From Torreya grandis (Eukaryota; Streptophyta; Pinopsida; Cupressales; Taxaceae): 64,000 bases of DNA. A program made the translations under genes and the position numbers. The DNA is taken from contig JARHVA010003166.1 of the NCBI GenBank assembly GCA_037957365.1, positions 1,741,501-1,805,500 on the forward strand. Direction: 5' to 3'. Below the pieces are notes generated by a model. The model did no database searches and was not told the DNA's origin. It was given only the letters and a program-made list of their open reading frames with translations. Positions 12,490 through 24,242 of this stretch are shown in pieces (within the stretch, counting starts at the first letter, position 1; each line of letters starts with the position of its first letter).

Positions 12490-14047
12490 ATCATGATAAA
12501 ATTTCAAAAACTTATAAAGGTTTAGATATCACATGATTTAATTGCATAATATATATTACTACATTATTATATATTACAGGTGTATGTGCACATTGTTTAC
12601 ATAAATAGGAATTAAAAGTTTCCACATACACATATGTTTGAGATACAAATTCTAAAATTTGACATATAGGTACATAACATTCTACATCAACTAGTGTAAA
12701 TTCATGGGGCATGGAACTTTCATGTTTAACCTTAAATTTTAGATTAAGGAATCTTGGGTTGAAATGGATAGATATATCTTAGGGCATAAGGGTAATAAAT
12801 TATCTCTATAACATGCCACTTAATTTGTAAACTCAGATAAACAATATTCTAAATTTATATACTAAGATATATTAAATATAAAAAGTAAAACTATGCTATA
12901 TATTGAAATGATATGAAAACAAGATACTTATCTAGATTATTATATTCATTCAAATATATATGGAATAATATGGAAATAAATTGGATCTAAATTTTTGATC
13001 AGTCATATGATTGTAAAAATTATAGCTTTATGGCCTCAGACACTTACACTAACCTCAAATTATTGCATCAACACTTATGTCTAATTTGGACACATGTGTG
13101 CTATGAAAAATACATACTGGATATGGATATGACCACTTAGGATATTTTAATTTATATGTTTCCTTTTCTATGGTTTGCTCAAATCTAGATCATGGGCTAT
13201 CAATCCTTGTCAAATAAGAAAAAACTTAGTTGTTCATATTCATAGTGGTTATGTAAAAAAAAAGTTAGTGGGCTCACAGTGTCAAGCTAACCCTAAAGAC
13301 ACCTTTATTATTGGGTATTTAATACATATCCATTACTCTAGATATGTCTCCATACTCATGTAATTCTCCTCTACATGAGGGTTTGCGTGTGCATAAGGAT
13401 TCAATGTGTGATAAACAAGTACATAGAGTGACCTAGTTTATAACTTTGAAAATATGGACCATGGGATGATCATTAATTAATTCAAACCTATAGATCTATT
13501 GTCCTTATGAATGATATGAAAATAGGATAAAATTGATAAGCTTTACTCACTTGAATGCTTGACTGAATGATTTTTGGTATTTTGTCTTATGAGTTGCTAG
13601 GTGAGGAATGAATGAAGATTGATAATGTATTTATACTAATCCATTTAGAGAATATATCACATTAAAATATCTAGGCTAACCATAAATATATGTTTAATTT
13701 GTAAATTGGGAAACTTTAGGGCACTAGACACTTGCATTGGGATAAGACACTCATGTTGACGTAGGCATTTGATTGGGATGTAAGTATTTGAGAAATTAGA
13801 AAAAACAATAGGTCCTAAACTTGAATAAATGGAAGATAAGAAACCTTATAACATTATGAGCATGATTTAAGGTCTGACTCATTGAATAACATTTTTTAGA
13901 TTAATAGATTAGAAATTTAGCACAAAGAGATATTATATGTGAGCCTTTTGGTAGTGGGAATATATAGAACTAAGAACAATAACCAAGGTCTTCATTTTCA
14001 AAGAGTAAAAGACTAAGGTGTTATATAATTTATAAATATTATCTACA
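12490..14047 (-). repeat. Element E 3' LTR (minus strand; end approximate)
   Basis: On the minus strand it starts TGTAGATAATATT at 14047, right after a G-rich tract, and aligns with the D LTR throughout. The far end near 12490 is where similarity to the D LTR stops. No terminal duplication was identified. Tiny ORFs (12512-12712, 13175-13363) are chance. Confidence 0.65.
13628..13635 (-). promoter_or_regulatory. Element E LTR TATA box
   Basis: TATAAATA on the minus strand, conserved with the D LTR in sequence and distance from the LTR start. It faces the D promoter. Confidence 0.65.
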
Positions 14048-14062
14048 TTTCCCCCCTTTAAT
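14048..14062 (-). promoter_or_regulatory. Element E polypurine tract
   Basis: On the minus strand GATTAAAGGGGGGAAA immediately precedes the LTR start, matching the D tract. Confidence 0.8.
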
Positions 14063-15930
14063 CTATTAATGAAATTGATATTTTAAATGGAAATAAATTC
14101 ATACTTGGGTGTTTATAACACACCTTTCCTAGTGAATGACATGCAACTAATATCATGTTATAGTATATAATCAATGCATATAATATGACATCAAAAGAAT
14201 TGAAATGATTGAAAGAAAATTGAGAAAGGTTTAGGGATACACTTGTGTATTGATGCAACCAAATTATCTTTTGAAATTTTTATTTAAAAATATATATCAT
14301 TATGAATAACTAGAGTTGAGATTAAGACAAATATAAAATATAAAAAGTGCATAAATATATAAATATTGGAGTACACATTACCCAACCTTAGATAAATAGT
14401 GAATTTATACCTGATAGTTGAGATTATCTCAACTATGCAACCAATTCATACTTATAAACTATGAGCATGAGTGAACCAAGTCAACTCACACTATAAATCT
14501 AGTGAGGTTGAATGATGTAATCAATTCTAAACTATAAACTTGGCAAGATCAAGTTATTTAGTCACCTCAAACATACCAAAATCAAACCAACTAATGTATT
14601 ATATTAGCTCAATAAAGTCCATAACAGTCTAACTTAGTAAGCTAAAGTCCATATAATTATTTTGAAATTTGAAATTCATTTTTATTATGTAATTTTAGGT
14701 GCTCATTTTTATAGCATATGCACCTTATGTATGTTTCATGATTAAACATAGGTATAATAATGGTACCAATGTATATGATTCTACCATAACTATGCACCTA
14801 AATCATATAAATCTAAATTTTGGCCAATTTAAAAATTGTGTAAGTGTGGAGGACATGTTTCCAAAATATGCCTCCAATGTATATCTAAAACTAGGAACTA
14901 ATATGAGTGTGGATACCCACTATATATTTGAATCTATGAATTATGAAAAATGTGTAAGCCATGTCTCTATGATATGCCCCCACTAATATGCCCCCCTTTT
15001 AAGGTGAGGGAAAGTAGAAATTGGTAGTTAACTTACCTCAAAAAGATAAATAACCATGTAAATTGTGAATGTATCATGTAACATATAAGAAAAACATGTA
15101 TAAATAGATATATCATTGAAGCATGCAAAATTTGTTCACATCAAGTCCTAAGATATATGATATAGATCATGGAAATGTATAAATAGTAATAGTACAAGCT
15201 CAACAAGAAATCAAGTGCACACACAAGGGCACTCAAAATCAAATAAAAAGACAATGTTTGAATGATACCTCAAATAATGGGAATGTTCAAATACCACACA
15301 ATCAAATGGACATGACTTATTCAAATGTCCACAAAAGCAATCATGACATATTTGAATGTCCATACAATAAGAAATGACATATTCAAATGTTAAATAGGCA
15401 AACAAAGGTATGGGGGATGCAAAAAATTGAGCATATTGAAATGATCCACAATCAAGACTATACACTCAAGGAAGTACATAAATTAAAAACATATAACATA
15501 AACAACTGATGTAAACATGTCATACTAGTCCTTGGATATATGTGTCAGAAAAAATATTAAGTACATAGCATATCAAGTACACTATGAAATATATAAACAT
15601 GTATAAATGCATGTGTTAGTATATAATATCAAATATGATAATGGAAAAGTATCATAAAATGATATAAGTTGGGTGTATCATGATCAAAAAAGTGAATGCC
15701 CCCAGTGTACATACAACATGAGTATAGGGAAGGTCCATGATCCAAAAGTATATAGATAATGTATTTGTGTATGCATATATCATACTCAAAAGATGTGTGA
15801 AACTCACATGTATATAGAAACACATGATATGATATCCACTAACATGGAAATAAATACATATATGCAAGGGATCTAATAGAATAAGTAAATACTAAAAATA
15901 TTTTTGGATTTTTTAATTTTTGTGGATTTT
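14063..15930 (-). other. Element E 3' spacer; second arm of inverted repeat
   Basis: Minus-strand homologue of 7486-9472. Contains the same ATTTGAATATGTCAT modules (15290-15385) and the GATCATGATACA block (RC of 15675-15690). ORFs 14699-14986 (+), 15211-15465 (-), 15629-15867 (-) have no preserved counterpart in D. Confidence 0.7.
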
Positions 15931-16700
15931 TTTGGTACATATTTAATTTTTTGGAATATGTCACCTTGCAATACTAAGTTTTATCCTTTATATTGTTTGG
16001 ATCATGGTTGGTTAAATTTAAGTGGTTCATATCATGTTCCTTTTCACATTTTGAATTTGTAGTAGAATAACCAATGCTATCATTTCAAATATGGATCAGT
16101 TTGTCTTCATGAGAAAAATATATACCTTGACGATTTTAGTCAATTTTTACTTCCATATGATATAACCAAAGAATGCCCACTGTAAATTCTTATGGGAATT
16201 TTTGTGGCATAGCTCAAACCTATGTTTTAACCACTCTAGGACCAAAATTAACTGGTAGTGTTATGTTTCCCAAGGATTTTTTCCAACCTCATTTGTTTTG
16301 TATGTCTTTTAAATCAAAGCCAAGTTGTTGAAAATGTCTTTTATTGAAATTAATTTTTATTTTTTTAGGATAAATATAGTTATGACAAAAATTAGCAATG
16401 ATGATAAATAATGTGATTGTTAAATCTTGTTGGCATGGATGATTCTTGGGTTATTCAACTTGGGGTGTTTTCATAGGATGTGGAATTTGGATTGGTCCTG
16501 TATTGAGTAAATTTTTTTAAATATCCCATATAAAGGTTGGTAAAACCACATTTTTTTTAATAATGTTCATTGGGAAATTCATCTCCCTCTTTCAAGTGAG
16601 GGATAAAATTTTGGTATTTAAAAGGGAATATGATAAGCTCCTTTGGATGAGAAAGTATGAATGAACCATATTTATGAACATCCACACATAAATGGGTAAA
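15931..16700 (-). other. Unassigned segment between E gag and spacer
   Basis: About 770 bp where gag-pol linker or protease would be expected on the minus strand. I see only scattered plausible residues and many stops, and no RT or integrase motifs. Either pol was deleted here or this is a decayed linker. Confidence 0.4.
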
Positions 16701-17760
<1,060 letters not shown>

Positions 17761-20341
17761 AATTTGAATTTTAGTCAAATTGGGTCAACCCATACATGTT
17801 GAAACTTTTAAAAAGTTCCCATATGTATAATAGGGTCTCATGTGCATCTAAATACCTTACCAATCCCTACTCTAGCCTTGGTCTAAGTCCATCTTCCTTG
17901 TGCTTGTCTAGTAAACCAAAGTCAACTTTAGTCAACTCTAGTCAAACATGTTAAAATTTTCAAATTATATGAAAAATGTCTTAATATGGTCATTTAGATG
18001 TCTTAAGGTGTTCCTAGGTCATAAATTTATTCTTCATCATGTTTCATATGCAAAAAATTCCTTTTGGTCATTTTTAGGTTCATTAAATGACTTGTACAAA
18101 TTTTTCAAGGGAGAAATTTGTCACCAAGCTTGATTTAAATGTGGAGGAGGTCATAATATGTCATAAGGTATTCATATTTAGTTTAATAAGAAGTTTCATG
18201 CAAAAAGAGGTAGTTTTTCCTTAAAAATAAGCCCTTAGTGGCACTTGTACAGACTTGGGAAGTCCACCTTATACTAAAAATGTGGGAATGTGCCTCTTCA
18301 TCTCCATAAGAAATTCAAAATTCCTGGTTTGTAGAGATTTAATTAGATAAATCCAAATTTTCTTTCTTTTTTTATTTCTTGCCTTCACAAGCCAAGAAGG
18401 GTCAACATTAGATGCTTGGTACAAGCCATATAAGTGAATTTGGGTGAATTTATCTTGGGGGTGTAAAAGGGTTTGAGTCTAATTCAAATCCATGACAAGA
18501 AGTTTTAGTTTCATGGTTCCTCCTTTATGAACCATTGATAAGAAGTTAGGCAGCTTTTTATGCACTCACATCTATGAGGGGTCCTTGTTTGAGCCTATTT
18601 AAAAATATTTTGATTTTTTTTGACAAGTTTGGTTGTTTCTTATTTTTATTAGGGCCTATCCATAGGTTTCCAATTATTCTCTTGGCTTTTGGAGGTTTCA
18701 AGAACTCAAGGAGTCTCTTCTAGACTTGTTTCGGCTAGGTAGCCATGAGAGTACATTATAGATATCAGTATAGGAAAATATCACATTGAGTATGAGTTAT
18801 ATAAAATGGTTTCAATATTACAATGATGTAAATTATCCCTTTAATGATTGATAAAAGAGATATGTCTACCCATGAGGCCTAATTTTACACATTGTCCACA
18901 TTTTCCTTCTTTGTTTGCTCTTTTCACCTATAGGAAGGTGATTTCCACATAGATTAGTGTGTTTTAAGTTGATTTTAAAGTTATCTTGATGGAGGTCATC
19001 TATTTTATGATTTAAAAATACATTTCGGGTATTATGAGGCTTTTAACAAACTTTTCTTGCAAAATTCCATCCTCCTTGTCTACACACAATCAAATGCATA
19101 CCTTCAGGTAGCCTGAGTAGAAAACATGGAAGTCATTTAGTGACCTTGAGAAACTTAAGGAAATATTAATTTAATTTTATATTATTGAATAACATGTTAA
19201 AATTATTGATAATGATGAATTTAAAAGTGAATGATGAAGGATATCTTCAAAAATGATAAGACTAAAGCTCAGGACACTGATCTCTTTTTTGTCAAAATAG
19301 AGCCCCTATCTCTTTTAGAATGATTTTTTAGTAGTTTCATATTGAAATTTGGTCACTTATTTTTCATTTTAATTATATTCCTTCCCATGTATAACTAGTG
19401 TCCAAATTTTTAATGGATGATGTCAAGTGGAGAAAGGTATTCTAGAGGTTTAAAAGTGCTCTCAAACACACTAAAATCCATCAGTGATCTCTATAGTTGT
19501 ATGAGCTAACTAGTTATTTAAAGAAATAAAATGGTATAAATATATAATATGAAAGTGATATGATATAATTAAAATAAATATCACATAATCATCATATAAA
19601 ACAAGTATAGGGAACATTTAAAGTGATTTGCACTCTCTAACTGACCTAACAGTTTGTACACTGAGACATGGTAACCTACAGTAGGGTAGGTTGAAAGTGA
19701 GCCATAAACATGTGTTTGATAGTGATTTGACCCTTTAAAGGTGAATATAATGAAGGATAAATAAATTATAGAGTTTATATAGTTAAAGGGGAGTCTTTAA
19801 CATCATAAGCAAGATATAAATGGGCTAAAGTCACCTACAGGGGTAAAAACAAGAGTATCTCCAAAAGGAAGCAAATAGTCAACTGAGACAGGTGTCATGA
19901 GGATGGTTTAAGCCATAATAGGGAGAATGATAGTTTAGATAAATTATATATGACCATATAAATATTAAAATAATGTTTAAACCATTGTGATCAAGGCCTA
20001 TTTCATACAAATAACTTCAGGCAGGGGCCTTTCAATAAAGAACATAGTCAACAAGCAGTGACCTAAAGGAAAGGATATATATAAATGATTCCAAAATATG
20101 GATTGAAGGAAATGAGTATAATAAAGTGTGAAATATTATGAAGGATCCATTTATATGTTTAAAACATTTTTTTTCATTTTTTAAATGAATGAATGACCTA
20201 CAGGAGTCACCAAATTGGGATATCTCAGTCTTGTGTTAGAGAGCCTAATGTGATGTTCTCAACATGTATATGATGAACAAGGGTGGGGTTAAAGTGATGA
20301 ATGGAATTTTAAAATTATATATAAGGTAAATTATAGTGTTT

Positions 20342-20364
20342 AATATATATATATATATATATAT
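20342..20364. repeat. Short (TA)n run
   Basis: About 11 TA units inside the G 5' LTR; the 3' LTR has only a shorter run at 59099-59108, so the length differs between the copies. Confidence 0.9.
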
Positions 20365-22197
20365 AGTGTAAACCAATAAAATTTTAATCCAATTTGGACA
20401 TACACAATCCACTTTCACAAACTGTGTAGGCAATTTCCTTGAAAAGTCTGCCTAAGAAAATGCACATGTTAAGGGGTATAAACTCATCAAAAGGAGATAA
20501 AATTTGGTAAAAATCATCCTTTATAGTTTTAAAATCCCATATAATATATAAATTTTATTATAAAATAGGACAACATGCCTCTATTCTATCTCAAAGGCAA
20601 GACATGTTTCCCTTTGCACAAAACCTGTAGTTTTGGAATAAGGGCTAAAAACATGAACCAAAAGGTCTAAAGACCCTTAAAGATTATTGGTGAAGATTTA
20701 AAATTCTTGATAACACATGGGAAATCAATAAAATATTCTTGAAACCAAATAGGGTAATCTATGTAATAAGGTTTTCAAGCAGACCTAGTTAGACAAAGTG
20801 CAAGCATAGTCCTAAATGAAAGGTCATTTCTAATTCTAGTATTTGTAAAGAATTCAAATGATATAGATAATGTTAATAGATTTATAAATATTGTGTCCAA
20901 TATATCTCATAGGTATGGAAGTTTATTAAAGAGATCCAAATTTCAAAGTTGTATGTAAAGCCACTAGGCCTAATGTGAGGCCTAATACTCAAAAGTGGCC
21001 CTATAACTTTTAGGACTAAATGAGCATTAAGACCATGTGAGACATGTGTTTTGAAGTATATTAGAGGTGTCTAATTCACTATTATATATAAAAATCATCA
21101 GGAATCCATTTTTGGGATTAAATTACACTCAAATGTTATAGAATTCATAGAAGAACTCAAGTAACCAGATTGAAATGATAAATTTTTTTATGAGGCTTTG
21201 TATGAGACCTCAAAGTGTTAAAAAAGGTTGAAGAGGGTCCCTAATAATCCATTAGTGTAATTAGTTTATAACTCCAACATGTAGCCTTTATGAACAAAGG
21301 CTAAGAGTCCAAATGACTAGAAACCCTCACAAAACCCTCTCTCATAATTGATGGAGGAAATATTGCAATTGAAGCATAAAAATGGGGTAAAGTGACCATG
21401 AAACTAATTGGAGTTGGTAGAGAACTCACCAAGGCTCCTCCCCATGAAATTGATCTATACCTTACATGTACAAAAGGGTACAATAGGGATTATTTTAACA
21501 AAATTGTTTATTTTATAGGCATGGATAAATTTAAAAAGATGCAACCACCTTTGGTAGAGAGATTAGGAATTGTTATAAGTCCTTACATTCTTATATTTAG
21601 TTGTATAATCTCCCAAGTGTGCCTAACATCTTCCTTATCTTAGCTATTCATAGTGAATGAGCAGTGAACACTTAGTGAAAATGGTGAAACTCTAATTAAG
21701 AACCTTTTAAGGCTTGATTGATGAATTTGATGACTTGGAAACTCTTAACATGTGTCATTAATCCTTGTGCATGGATCATATTATATAATTGGAAGGATTT
21801 TGAATGCCAAGTGTGAGAGTTACATGAGAAGGAGTTATTTGTGAGTATCATGAATGATTTCTCAGTGTCAAAGGGATAGGAATGATTAGGGACTAATCTA
21901 ATGCATGTGGAGGCTTATTAGTAACCCCTCCCATTTAGATCAATCATCAGACTTGACCCTTTTTAGTGATGAGGTAGTTTTATGAAGGCAACTCATGAAG
22001 GCATTTTCATGTGCAAGAAAGAGAGAATTTATGCCACATATGGAGGATATTATATGACTTGGGAGACATTTTTACATATTTTACTTATAGTAAATATATA
22101 ATGAATGATTATATGACTATTATAGCTCCTTATTATTGCTTTAAAAGTGTCTTAGTGACTTCTTAGCTTCACATTCTTTCTCTCCTCTCATAATTAC

Positions 22198-22205
22198 TAT
22201 AAATA
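22198..22205 (+). promoter_or_regulatory. Element G 5' LTR TATA box
   Basis: TATAAATA in CTATAAATACTAGCC, conserved in the 3' LTR (60932-60939) with the same flanks, including TTGTACAGATCT about 25 bp downstream and an AATAAATAAT polyadenylation-like signal about 70 bp downstream. This sets the transcription direction of G as plus. Confidence 0.75.
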
Positions 22206-22677
22206 CTAGCCTTTTTGGCTGTTGTACAGATCTCTCCACCTAAGTATGGTGAAGACCTGATAAAATTTTTCCTTGAAATAATAAATAATGTTATTTTACC
22301 TCATTCATGACTTCATAAGTGCATATTATGGCTATTGGTCTTGTACAAGTGTATTTTACTTACCTTGTCATGTTATCTTTCCTAGTGCCTTGTGAGTTTG
22401 AAAGCTATCTTTTGCAGGTCAGCAAGAAGTGTCTAATTTAAATTGTAGGTATAGTGAGTAGATTTTTCATTAGTGTTTATAGAAGGCCTATTGTCTAAGT
22501 AATCCTAACATAGGCTCTCTTTAAGACCCCATGCTTGAAACATTGATGTATAAGATGAGTGTTCAATTGGATGAAGGTATGTGTGAGATTATCTTTGGTT
22601 CCAATTACATTGTAAGTGGTGTGAGTAGACCATATATTTGGTGTATCACCTTCCCTAGATTAGATTTATTTTCAATT

Positions 22678-22682
22678 ATTCT
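22678..22682. repeat. Target-site duplication ATTCT of element A (left)
   Basis: ATTCT directly before the A 5' LTR is repeated directly after the A 3' LTR (45052-45056). Removing A restores a sequence (ATTATTCTTCTCCC) collinear with the G 3' LTR at about 61412, independent support for the exact boundary. Confidence 0.85.
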
Positions 22683-22941
22683 TTTTTTTCCCAAACTCAG
22701 CTATGCTAATTTTTGGAAACAACCCCTACAAAACTTGTCTGTTTCATGTTTTTCACTCTAAGTTCATCTTTCGAGACAAGTTTTTCTTGATCTGGTGTTT
22801 GGTCAACTGGCGTCCTTGAAAAGTTCATGATGTTCCCTCATTATGATTTTTCAAAAATTGTGAAAATTATTATGATTTTGATGTGATCAGAATGTCAAAT
22901 TTTTGATAAATTTCAAGGAGTTAGTGTGTGTTCTTAGTTTG

Positions 22942-23202
22942 CATGCAAGGGCAGAATTTTTTACCACCATTGCATGTGGTTTTTATGTTCCCATGCAAAG
23001 GTGGTGATTTTTGCCACCCTTTCATCCTTTCATGCAGGAGTGGTGAAAATATCGCCCTTACATTTTTCTTAATCTGTTCTATGCAGAGGTGGCAATTTTT
23101 GCTGCCCTTGCATTTTTCCATGTAGGAGTAGTAAAAATCACTTCCCCTGCATCCTTCTTGAACCTCACATGCAGAGGCAGAAATTATTTCCACCCCTGCA
23201 TG
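22942..23202. repeat. Palindrome array 1 in A 5' LTR (6 units)
   Basis: Six imperfect palindromes of about 33 bp begin near 22942, 22994, 23033, 23081, 23118 and 23168. Each has the form CATGCAAGGGTGGCAA-TTTT-TGCCACCCTTGCAT with variants GTGAAAATCAC in the center. Spacing is 37-52 bp. ORFs called over this region on either strand are by-products of the palindromes. Confidence 0.85.
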
Positions 23203-23603
23203 ATCTTGATTTTCATGTGTGGCATTTATGGCCATGTGCATCGAGTGGTTGGGGTTGATTTTCAACTTTTTAAACCCATTTTCACCTCATTTATTTCATT
23301 TCAATTTGTCTTCTCCTCCTCCCTGCATCTAGTCGATCGTGCCAATGAGTGGAATCATGATTTCTTTAGATTCAAGCATGGGATTGTGATTTTCCAGGTA
23401 GGGTTTTGCATTCTTCTTTTCAGTTTCTAGGTTTTTGTTTTATTTTTGTTTTTCTCTTTCTTAGGGTTTGGATTTATCCTTCCTCTTATTTTTTAGGTTT
23501 TTATTTATTTATTTATTTTGTGTTTTTATTCCCCCCTGATTTTATTCCCCAAGGAAGTGACCTAGATGAAACCCCCCCTCAAATCTGTTGGCTATTTTTA
23601 GTG

Positions 23604-23964
23604 ATGTAATGGTGGAAAAAATCACCGCCCTTAAATAATTTATCTCATCCTATGTAAAGGTGAAATTTTTTTCTGCCATTACACCATCTGTTCCCCCTTT
23701 GTAATGGTGGAAAAATTTTTCGCCATCACACCACCAAAGTTTCCTCTCGTGTAAGGGTGGAAAAAATTACTTCCCTCACACAAAGTTCCCCCCTTTATGT
23801 AAGGGTAGAAAAAATCACCGCCCTTACATGATGTTCCATCCTTATGTAAGGACAACAAAAAATGCCACCCATGCACGACTTTTACATGCAATGGCAGCAA
23901 TTTTTGCTGCCTATGCAAAACTATCACCAACATGCAAGGGCGGTAATTTTTACTACCCCTGCAT
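23604..23964. repeat. Palindrome array 2 in A 5' LTR (8 units)
   Basis: Eight further units of the same kind (e.g. 23700 TGTAATGGTGG...CGCCATCACA; 23931 CATGCAAGGGCGG...CTACCCCTGCAT). The two arrays are separated by about 400 bp of T/C-rich sequence with no units. Confidence 0.85.
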
Positions 23965-24242
23965 TCTTTCCCTCTAATTTTCCTAACTTTGGGAAATTTT
24001 GATTTTCTCATTTTTTTGAGCCCACTTCCCTTGAAATGTTTCAACCTACTTGCACCTTATCCCTTTCAAGTGCATTCCCATGGTCGTGATCATCAATGTG
24101 TAGTTTTCCCAGATTGCTGATTTTTTCCCCTAATTGCATGATCATGATTCTTGTTACAGTTTCTATCAAGGATCCTTATTCATCGACGTCCTTTTTAAAA
24201 AAATTCTTCCAAATAATTGAGGTTTCTTCAAAGAAGTTAAAT

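Larger units (their letters stand above)
17928..22682 (+). repeat. Element G 5' LTR, main part
   Basis: Aligns along its length with 56681-61445: e.g. GGTCATAAATTT (18018 / 56774), CTTGTACAGACTTGGGAAGTCCA (18245 / 57003), TCTAGAGGTxTAAAAGTGCTCTCAAACACACTAAAATCCATCA (19441 / 58204), AACCTACAGTAGxGTAGGTT (19671 / 58437). Its last bases (to about 45079, AAAATTTAGTAGT) are displaced by element A. It shows no protein-coding signal; small ORFs (17948-18133, 20245-20433, 21301-21643, 22531-22761) are not shared by the other copy. Confidence 0.7.

Noticed and set aside
17949..17950. TG at 17949 as start of the G 5' LTR with AAACA as duplication
   Set aside because: AAACA also precedes the corresponding site in the 3' copy, and similarity seems to extend further upstream, so it is inside the repeat.
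22942..23964. CRISPR-like array
   Set aside because: Units are palindromes at variable spacing with related spacers, in a plant retrotransposon LTR; no cas genes.
22921..24044. ORFs on both strands over 22921-23430 and 23679-24044 (and 34473-35542) as small genes
   Set aside because: They run through palindromic arrays, so both strands stay open together; the residues simply repeat the palindrome.
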